Below are positions 58,304 through 64,000 of a DNA stretch of 64,000 bases, piece by piece. The stretch covers positions 31,064 to 95,063 of the forward strand of contig JACDGV010000010.1 in the NCBI GenBank assembly GCA_013821425.1, in the 5' to 3' direction. The DNA comes from Nitrosospira sp. (GTDB taxonomy: Bacteria; Pseudomonadota; Gammaproteobacteria; Burkholderiales; Nitrosomonadaceae). Within the stretch, counting starts at the first letter, position 1, and each line of letters opens with the position of its first letter. The notes beneath the pieces were generated by a model. The model ran no database searches. It worked only from the letters and a program-made list of their open reading frames with translations, and was not told the origin of the DNA. The translations under genes and the position numbers were made by a program.

Positions 58304-59186
58304 TCAAACTGCACTGTTTGAAACCAGCCTGCGAAGCCTGCCTCTACTGCATCGGGGCAAGGTACGCGACATTTACCGGGTTGACGAAGACAGGCTCTTG
58401 CTCATCCAGACGGACAGGATTTCCGCATTTGATGTGATCCTACCCACCCCGGTACCTGGCAAGGGCAGGTTGCTGACCGCGTTATCCGGCTTCTGGTTTG
58501 AAAAACTTTCTCATATTATTCCCAATCACCTCACTGGCATCCTGCCCGAATCGGTAGTGCTGGAGGCTGAGCGCGAACAGGTGAGTGGCCGCGCATTCAT
58601 CGTAAAGCGGCTGAAAGCGCTACCGATAGAGGCTATTGTACGCGGGTACCTTGCGGGTTCCGCATGGAAGGATTACCAGCAGTCCGGCATGATCTGTGGA
58701 ATCAGGCTTCCCCCCGGATTGAAGGAATCGACAGAACTACCGGGTGGGGCAATCTTTACCCCTTCAACCAAGGCCGCGCGAGGATCGCACGACGAGAATA
58801 TTCCATTTGCGGAAGCGGAAACCCTGCTGGGCAAGGAACTGGCTGCGCACGTGCGCGACAAGGCTGTCGCCTTATATACGGAAGCAGCGGAGTATGCGAT
58901 AACAAAGGGCATAATTATCGCGGATACCAAATTCGAATTCGGTCAGGATGACGCAGGTAGGCTTTTCCTCATAGACGAGGCGCTTACCCCTGATTCATCC
59001 CGCTTCTGGCCCGGCGCCCAGTATGCGCCGGGAAGCACTCCTCCCAGCTATGACAAGCAGTTCGTACGCGACTGGCTTGAAACGCAAAATTGGAACAAAA
59101 AAGCGCCCGCACCGGAACTGCCCGCTGAAGTGCTCGCAAAAACGTTGGCAAAATATCAGGAAGCCCTGCGCCGGCTTGCTGGGTAG
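58296..59186 (+). CDS. purC: SAICAR synthetase
   Basis: Ligates aspartate to CAIR, the next step after PurE. It has the R-G-K-V-R-D-I-Y start motif, [20 protein letters not shown] and T-K-F-E-F-G. 296 aa, the longer PurC type. The ATG at 58296 overlaps the end of purK; a frame extending upstream is inside purK and not used. Confidence 0.95.
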   Translation: MSDQTALFETSLRSLPLLHRGKVRDIYRVDEDRLLLIQTDRISAFDVILPTPVPGKGRLLTALSGFWFEKLSHIIPNHLTGILPESVVLEAEREQVSGRAFIVKRLKALPIEAIVRGYLAGSAWKDYQQSGMICGIRLPPGLKESTELPGGAIFTPSTKAARGSHDENIPFAEAETLLGKELAAHVRDKAVALYTEAAEYAITKGIIIADTKFEFGQDDAGRLFLIDEALTPDSSRFWPGAQYAPGSTPPSYDKQFVRDWLETQNWNKKAPAPELPAEVLAKTLAKYQEALRRLAG

Positions 59187-59516
59187 CGCCCCAGAGCGTC
59201 GCCCGAGGGGCCCCGTCAGGGGATCGGGCAGCGGCGGGGATGCCTTCAGCGTTGCTGGCGCGTGCACTTCCCTTCTCGTCGTATTTCCTTCCGAAGCTAT
59301 TTTATGCGCGACCTTGCGCTGTGACGCCCCAGAGCGTCGCCCGAGGGGCCCCGTCAGGGGATCGGGCAGCGGCGGGGATACCTTCAGCGTTGCTGGCGCG
59401 TGCACTTCCCTTCTCGTCGTATTTCCTTCCGAAGCTATTTTATGCGCGACCTTGCGCTGTGACGCCCCAGAGCGTCGCCCGAGGGGCCCCGCCAAGGGGG
59501 ATCGGGCAGCGGCGGA
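59187..59516. repeat. 138-bp tandem repeat, two full copies plus a 54-bp partial
   Basis: Starts 1 base after the purC stop. Copies lie at 59187-59324 and 59325-59462, differing at one base I can see (G/A in the GGGGATRCC segment). A third, partial copy covers 59463-59516 and differs by small changes (GCCAAGGGGGATC for GTCAGGGGATC). Each copy has a GC-rich 54-bp part with the palindrome GGGGCCCC, and a more A+T-balanced 84-bp part. As 138 is a multiple of three, several reading frames remain open, giving misleading repetitive peptides; I do not call genes here. Confidence 0.95.
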
Positions 59517-59588
59517 TGTCTATTCCTAAAGCCACTGTTTTATATAAGCCCCCAACCGCCGCGCGTGGTGTTTCAACTCCCATCAATT

Positions 59589-60227
59589 TTATTTATTCGG
59601 TTGCGGCGTGATACGCAGATACGGGCGCGGCGCCTGATAACCCTTCGGGAATTTCTGCTTGATCATTTCTTCATCCTGGATTGTCAGCGGGATAATTACG
59701 TCATCTCCATCTTTCCAGTTGGCCGGGGTTGCGACCGTGTAGCCATCGGTCAGTTGTAGCGCGTCGATAACCCGCAAGACCTCGTCGAAATTCCTCCCGG
59801 TGCTCATGGGGTAAGTGATTATGAGCCGCACCTTCTTCTTCGGATCGATTATGAACAGCGAGCGCACCGTCATGGTTTCAGACTGATTCGGGTGAATCAT
59901 GTCGTAGAGAGTTGCAACCTTTTTGTCCACATCCGCGACAATGGGAAAACCGACACTGCAATTCTGGGTTTCTTCTATATCCTTGATCCATCCAGTGTGC
60001 TTATCCACAGGATCGACCGATAACCCGATTGCTTTAACGTTGCGCTTCTCGAATTCGGACTTGAGCTTTGCCGTCATTCCCAGTTCAGTGGTGCACACCG
60101 GCGTGAAATCCGCGGGATGTGAGAATAGCACTGCCCACGAATCGCCCATCCATTCATGAAATTTGATCTTGCCGATCGAGGAATCTTGCTCGAAATCAGG
60201 TGCAGTGTCGCCCAAGCGTAAAGTCAT
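59589..60227 (-). CDS. 1-Cys peroxiredoxin (Prx6 type)
   Basis: 212 aa. Peroxidatic cysteine in P-V-C-T-T-E-L-G (about Cys47) and a long C-terminal domain ending P-K-G-Y-x-x-P-R-P-Y-L-R, characteristic of Prx6. It reduces peroxides in the cytoplasm. The RBS GGGAGGA precedes the ATG, and a good sigma-70 promoter lies upstream. Isolated between the tandem repeat and mltF. Confidence 0.93.
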   Translation of the reverse strand: MTLRLGDTAPDFEQDSSIGKIKFHEWMGDSWAVLFSHPADFTPVCTTELGMTAKLKSEFEKRNVKAIGLSVDPVDKHTGWIKDIEETQNCSVGFPIVADVDKKVATLYDMIHPNQSETMTVRSLFIIDPKKKVRLIITYPMSTGRNFDEVLRVIDALQLTDGYTVATPANWKDGDDVIIPLTIQDEEMIKQKFPKGYQAPRPYLRITPQPNK

Positions 60228-60279
60228 GGCATCCTCCCTATTAAAAAATGATTTTAATTTAATTTAAGTTAACGGTTCC

Positions 60280-60308
60280 AATATAGCCCGGCTGCCGCAA
60301 TGACTCAA
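60280..60308 (-). promoter_or_regulatory. Sigma-70 promoter of the peroxiredoxin gene
   Basis: On the minus strand, TTGAGT (60303-60308) and TATATT (60280-60285) are separated by exactly 17 bp. The region between it and the ATG is strongly A+T rich. Confidence 0.7.
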
Positions 60309-60375
60309 CCATTATTATGCAGGCACAAATTTATATGTTTCATATGGGGGTTGAGATCATTGAGGGGCTGAGAAT

Positions 60376-61824
60376 TCATCGGCTTGCTTCGGGATAGATA
60401 AGATTCAGCAGTGTTGCTGCCGGGCTCAGAGTCATAAGGGGGGTAGCCGTATCCCCAGCGGGAAAACCCCATGTGTGAGGAGGCTCGTATTTCAGGAGAA
60501 TTTCGTAATATGTCCGGACGGATTCAGTAAGGATAACCGCTTCGCCACCCCGCGCATAGCCATGCTTCAGGTCCTGGAAGTGCTTGCGGCGGCTCAATAG
60601 TGGCAACGTTTTCTTCAGGTCCAGCCACGAGTCCGGGTTGAGGTTGAGACGTTGCGCCAGAATTCGCGCATCCTCCAGATGCCCATAGCCCTGGTTATAT
60701 GCGGCGAGTGCCATCCAGGTACGGTCAGGTTCCCTGATGCGCGGTGGCAGGCTATTCTTAAGTAGCTCCAGATAACGCGCCCCAGCGAGTATGCTTTGCC
60801 GGGCGTCCAGGCGATCGGTCACTTTCATCCGGTCCGCGGTCGTTTCCGTCAACATCATTATGCCGCGCACGTTTGATGGAGATATTGCCATCGGGTTCCA
60901 GTGCGATTCCTGGTAGGCCAGCGCCGCGAGCAGCCGCCAGTCAATTCCCGTCAATTCCTCGGCATCATAAAAATGGTTGCGCAAATCCGGTAATACGGTG
61001 CGTCTTTTCTGCAAGATGCCGCTCACGTCTGCCCGTTCCAGACGCTCGACATGGCCATAATACCGGTCGAGCAGGCGCATCAAGGTACCGTCCTGTTCGA
61101 TACGTTTGAAGAATTGTTGTGTTTTATCCAGTAAGGTCCGGTCCGTATATTGTGAAAACGCCCATGCCTTGCCGGTGGGCTGGCCTAGATCGAATGCCGC
61201 GCCAATGTTGGGATAAAAATTCTTTGCCATGTTGATCTGGGTAGAGTCTGCTACCGCGTAATCGATTTTGCCCTCGGCCAGTTTTGCCAAAAGATCCTCA
61301 GCGGTCATGTCCACTTCCGTCCACTCCAGGTCGGGGACTTGCTGCCTGGCTCTATTCAGCGCTTCGGTATGCGACGTTCCGCCTGGAGTTTCGATCTTTC
61401 TTCTCGCCAGATGATGGATACTTCTTGGCCGCGGATAATCTGTGTTGTAGGCAACCTGAGGTTGTATAAGCTGATAGACCGGGCCGAAACGTGCTCGAAG
61501 CAAATTCTTTGGGCTAATGTTCAAGCCGGCGGCAAGGTGCCCCTGCTGCCTATCCAGGTCCAGCAAAGCCTTATCCAGTTTGGGCATGATCTTGAATCTC
61601 ACTTTCAATCCGAGGTCGCGCGCGAATTCGGTCGCGAGGTCAACCTCCAGCCCGGCGTAAATACCTTCGGCGTTTTCGTAATAGGTATCGGGACTATTAA
61701 CCGTAAGGACGACCAGTTCGTCGGTTTCGCCTAGTGGCGATATCGGCTCTTCATACCGCTCGCAAGCGGCTAGCATGAGGCTTGGGCCAATAACCATAAT
61801 GAACAGCAGGATAAATGGGCGCAT
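60376..61824 (-). CDS. mltF: Membrane-bound lytic murein transglycosylase F
   Basis: 482 aa. Lipobox M-L-A-A-C near residue 20 anchors it in the outer membrane. The first part (~35-270) is a periplasmic solute-binding-like domain, typical of MltF, and the second is the lysozyme-like transglycosylase with catalytic Glu in Y-Q-E-S-H-W-N-P and A-Y-N-Q-G-Y-G-H. It cuts glycan strands, leaving 1,6-anhydro-MurNAc ends that AnmK later recovers. Confidence 0.94.
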   Translation of the reverse strand: MRPFILLFIMVIGPSLMLAACERYEEPISPLGETDELVVLTVNSPDTYYENAEGIYAGLEVDLATEFARDLGLKVRFKIMPKLDKALLDLDRQQGHLAAGLNISPKNLLRARFGPVYQLIQPQVAYNTDYPRPRSIHHLARRKIETPGGTSHTEALNRARQQVPDLEWTEVDMTAEDLLAKLAEGKIDYAVADSTQINMAKNFYPNIGAAFDLGQPTGKAWAFSQYTDRTLLDKTQQFFKRIEQDGTLMRLLDRYYGHVERLERADVSGILQKRRTVLPDLRNHFYDAEELTGIDWRLLAALAYQESHWNPMAISPSNVRGIMMLTETTADRMKVTDRLDARQSILAGARYLELLKNSLPPRIREPDRTWMALAAYNQGYGHLEDARILAQRLNLNPDSWLDLKKTLPLLSRRKHFQDLKHGYARGGEAVILTESVRTYYEILLKYEPPHTWGFPAGDTATPLMTLSPAATLLNLIYPEASR

Positions 61825-61927
61825 GGGGTGAGAGACAAGCAGAATTCAAAAACATTCTGCCATGCTGTCTCGAACAAGCGTGAGAAAAACGCCGGACAAA
61901 CTGATAAAATAGTGGTCCAACCTCAAC

Positions 61928-62020
61928 GGAGAGGTACCGAAGTGGCCATAACGGCGCTGACTCGAAATCAGATGGTCAGGGTAACCTGGCACGTGGGTTC
62001 GAATCCCACCCTCTCCGCCA
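61928..62020 (+). tRNA. tRNA-Ser (anticodon CGA)
   Basis: Acceptor GGAGAGG pairs with CCTCTCC, followed by G and an encoded CCA. Anticodon loop CTCGAAA gives CGA. The extended variable arm and GGTTCGAATCC T-arm fit a class II serine tRNA. Convergent neighbour is mltF; downstream lie unknown genes and transposon sequence. Confidence 0.96.
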
Positions 62021-62177
62021 TATATTCATAGAAAACAGTAACATACGCGGATAATTGCGTCTAACCCATCATCCAGCCCCCCAGTTTTCTCACCATTAAA
62101 TGACGCGGCCCTATTCAAGAAGCTGGAAGCGGTCAAGTCTAGGTTACAGCTCGAGCGTTAGCCAGTAGTCCGCGTTC

Positions 62178-63131
62178 GTGCAGATTGAGCAGTGGGATTC
62201 TCATCAAACGGTCTACAAACCCAGTTCAATTAAAGACCCATTGCCTCGCTCTATGTCCCTTTCCGGTATTCTTACCTCGCCATCACAGAGGCGGACATTT
62301 CTGCTTATATCCGCCTTAATCATAGTTCTTGCAGCAATTGTAATCTGCTTAATCTTTCTATTTGCGCCGGACACGCGCAGCTGGAATATCCTTATCAGCC
62401 TACTCATTTCTATGCTTGCTAGCGGCTGTTTCGCACTGGTGTCAGGCCTATTCATCTCATATTTCTTCGTTGACCCCGTCGAGATGGCTGCCAAATCGAT
62501 CTTGCTACCTGAGGACATCGGACAAGCATTGTGCGACGTAGCGACAAAAGCTGTAGATTACAAAATTTATGTCCGAACTGGGCGCCATTTCCGCGCCGAG
62601 ATTCTTCCGCTTCTCGTAGAGCGGGCCCGCCGTTCACGCCATCCCATCAACGTCGAGGTGATTCTGCTCGATTTCAGGGACGCCGATGTATGCGAAAGAT
62701 ACGCCACTTATCGAAAGATTGTCTCCTTTGACAAGGAGGTATGGAATACGGGCTATGTGCAGAAAGAAATCCTGGCAACCATTCTGAAGCTCATCGAGGT
62801 TTCCAACGGCAATCAAGGCTTTGTTGACATTAATTTATTTCTAAGCAAACGGCTATCGACCTTCCGAATCGAAGGATCTTCTGACGAAATTCTAGTCACT
62901 CGTGAAGATCCAAAAGACGAAGCTTCACGCTATCTCCGTACCCACCGCGACTTCTCTGCACTTATCGTCGAGTTCTGCTGGATACGCGATGAGGCTTACG
63001 ACATAAAAAAGGGAGCGAGAGGTGTTTTACCTTCCAATCTTAGTGAGATGTTCGACGATATCCCTGTCATCACCGAGTTGGAGGATTTGGCCCGGAAGGC
63101 CATCGGTGAGCCGTCTCCGTATGCACGCTGA
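62178..63131 (+). CDS. Unknown two-helix membrane protein with soluble domain
   Basis: 317 aa from a GTG at 62178, or 292 from an ATG at 62253; neither has a clear ribosome binding site. Two strong membrane helices (about residues 40-63 and 70-97 of the long form) are followed by a ~200-aa cytoplasmic domain. That domain has Y-K-I-Y-V-R-T-G-R-H-F, E-I-L-P-L-L-V-E-R-A and V-E-V-I-L-L-D-F-R-D, a pattern that may resemble inactive phospholipase-D-like sensors. This is a guess from the pattern; no catalytic HKD is seen. It overlaps the next gene by 11 bp, so the two are co-expressed. The codons look more A+T rich than the neighbours. Confidence 0.6.
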   Translation: MQIEQWDSHQTVYKPSSIKDPLPRSMSLSGILTSPSQRRTFLLISALIIVLAAIVICLIFLFAPDTRSWNILISLLISMLASGCFALVSGLFISYFFVDPVEMAAKSILLPEDIGQALCDVATKAVDYKIYVRTGRHFRAEILPLLVERARRSRHPINVEVILLDFRDADVCERYATYRKIVSFDKEVWNTGYVQKEILATILKLIEVSNGNQGFVDINLFLSKRLSTFRIEGSSDEILVTREDPKDEASRYLRTHRDFSALIVEFCWIRDEAYDIKKGARGVLPSNLSEMFDDIPVITELEDLARKAIGEPSPYAR

Positions 63132-63759
63132 TACTGGTTTTCCCTTCGCGCTCACCGATGTTCAGTCTGCACCTGCATCCCTTCTCCTCACTGGACTTAA
63201 ATCTTGGCTCGCTAGTGAAAATCCAGTTTGCTTAATGCACCCACACGGTTTTTACGTTGTGCTTTTACACCGTACGGAAGCGGAAGAATGGCGTTTTCAT
63301 TTATGGCCGAAGGGAGCAAGGAACGTTGCGGGGATGCCCGCGTTTATTCACACTCATGATCGCCACATTGAAAGTCGGGTCTTGCAAGGTGAACTTACCA
63401 ATATTCTCTACGATGTGGGCGGGGTTAGCTTCGGGGGGCGGCCACTTTACATCGTCGAGTATGGTGGGGATCGCTATGCGTCCTCGACGGCCAATCTCCT
63501 GAGAAGAACCGATAGACGCCTAGAACCCACCGTTCGACGCCGTGAGTCAGTCGGACCTGGCGGAATGTACCGCATTGAGCGCCAAACTTTCCACGAGGCC
63601 ATTGTCCCCGAAAATCTCACTACCATCACACTCGTTTGCATGCACAGCCGCTCCCCGGGCCCAGTCAAAGTGATAGGGATCGACGGTTATAGCGAGGTGA
63701 TTGCCTTTGTGCGAGCAGAACATCGTGCGCAGGTGTTTCTCAAACTTATCACAGGGTAG
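63121..63759 (+). CDS. Unknown cupin-like metal-binding protein
   Basis: 212 aa from the ATG at 63121. It contains a cupin-like first motif: H77-T-H79 then Glu84 and Gly90, and a second part G-P-G-G-M-Y ... F-H158 that may supply the fourth ligand. This would suit an iron- or zinc-dependent enzyme or sensor, perhaps related to cysteine-dioxygenase-type folds; the exact family is not recognised. Its start lies inside the end of the membrane-protein gene. The surroundings (tRNA upstream, transposon downstream) suggest it was acquired. Confidence 0.6.
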   Translation: MHADTGFPFALTDVQSAPASLLLTGLKSWLASENPVCLMHPHGFYVVLLHRTEAEEWRFHLWPKGARNVAGMPAFIHTHDRHIESRVLQGELTNILYDVGGVSFGGRPLYIVEYGGDRYASSTANLLRRTDRRLEPTVRRRESVGPGGMYRIERQTFHEAIVPENLTTITLVCMHSRSPGPVKVIGIDGYSEVIAFVRAEHRAQVFLKLITG

Positions 63760-63936
63760 CCCTCGTGAATCCATGCGGTGACAGAAATTATTATCTGAAC
63801 ACGTTGCAGGAAGCCGGTGATAGCTAAAACGGCTCACGAAAATTAACTGCTGGCACCGGGCAGACTACGAGAGCAGAAGTGGTCCCGATTGTTTGAACAG
63901 CAATCTGAGTATTTTAAGTGGAATCTCTGCTGAATC

Positions 63937-64000
63937 TCACGCTGCCAGTTTAACCGTCGGCAGCATCACGGCATAAGCCTCATCAGGTGTTTTCTTGCCC
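63937..64000 (-). mobile_element. End of an insertion sequence: C-terminus of a transposase
   Basis: The last 20 codons of a minus-strand gene cross the window edge: G-K-K-T-P-D-E-A-Y-A-V-M-L-P and a stop at 63937-63939. The K-T-P-D-E-A-Y pattern is typical of the end of IS3-family transposase OrfB. The flank at about 63875-63935 (GAAGTGGTCCCGATTGTTT, then GAATCTCTGCTGAATC) probably includes the terminal inverted repeat, but the other end is outside the window so the boundary cannot be set. Confidence 0.65.

Noticed and set aside
59023..59529. Long repetitive frames on both strands across the 138-bp repeat
   Set aside because: They arise because the repeat length is a multiple of three, so several frames stay open at once; no ribosome binding site or family match.
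1..64000. CRISPR arrays, rRNA genes, riboswitches
   Set aside because: No regularly spaced repeats with spacers, no rRNA-like stretches, and no riboswitch structure that I could recognise were found.

Overview
The window looks like a chromosomal segment from a moderately GC-rich betaproteobacterium. My best guess is an autotrophic ammonia oxidiser of the Nitrosomonadales, Nitrosospira-like. This is inferred from protein resemblance and gene order: rplM-rpsI-argC-DUF6776-bactofilin-erpA, thrB-DUF2782-LOG/polA, and TPR protein-lolB-ispE-tRNA-Gln-prs-rplY-pth-ychF. It also fits the phosphoribulokinase and CbbY-type phosphatase of the Calvin cycle and the periplasmic copper and cytochrome genes. 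No marker gene for ammonia oxidation lies in the window, so the genus is not proven.

Layout. 1-8.9 kb: the 3' end of a Mg2+ transporter (mgtE), then a minus-strand run: lptM-lysA, a YgjP-type metallohydrolase, plsC-gmhB-glyS-glyQ and lnt. 8.9-17 kb: an orphan histidine kinase flanked by short tandem duplications, then an M23 endopeptidase and anmK on the plus strand, convergent with erpA, bactofilin, DUF6776, argC, rpsI and rplM. 17-29.5 kb: phosphoribulokinase, uvrD, BPSS1780 membrane protein, thrB, DUF2782, LOG protein, polA, a DJ-1/PfpI protein and the rpsP-rimM-trmD-rplS operon. 29.6-33 kb: a periplasmic copper/redox group (c-type cytochrome lipoprotein, DUF411 protein, cupredoxin) and a large lipoprotein of unknown function. 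33-46.2 kb: yggU-yggT-proC, mutM, a GldA/F/G-type ABC system, then the TPR-lolB-ispE-tRNA-Gln-prs-rplY-pth-ychF block.

46.2-48.6 kb is a short accessory patch holding decayed reading frames, a lone trypsin-like serine protease and a small unknown gene. 48.6-59.2 kb is ordinary again: fmdB-DUF502-aspS-nudB, nadA, an EEP-family enzyme, a Sua5-type tRNA modification enzyme, a CbbY-like phosphatase, a PsiE-family protein and purE-purK-purC. After purC comes a striking 138-bp tandem repeat, then a 1-Cys peroxiredoxin and mltF.

The last 2 kb begins with tRNA-Ser(CGA), a common type of integration site. It is followed by two overlapping unknown genes: a two-helix membrane protein with a soluble domain that may resemble inactive phospholipase-D-like sensors, and a cupin-like metal-binding protein. 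The tail of a transposase closes the window. This pair is the best candidate here for an undescribed system, possibly a defence or stress-response module, but the sequence alone does not prove a function.

The housekeeping genes touch a few shared themes: cell-envelope and peptidoglycan turnover (lnt, lptM, lolB, plsC, gmhB, M23 peptidase, anmK, mltF), translation, purine and amino-acid synthesis, and DNA repair and replication (polA, uvrD, mutM).
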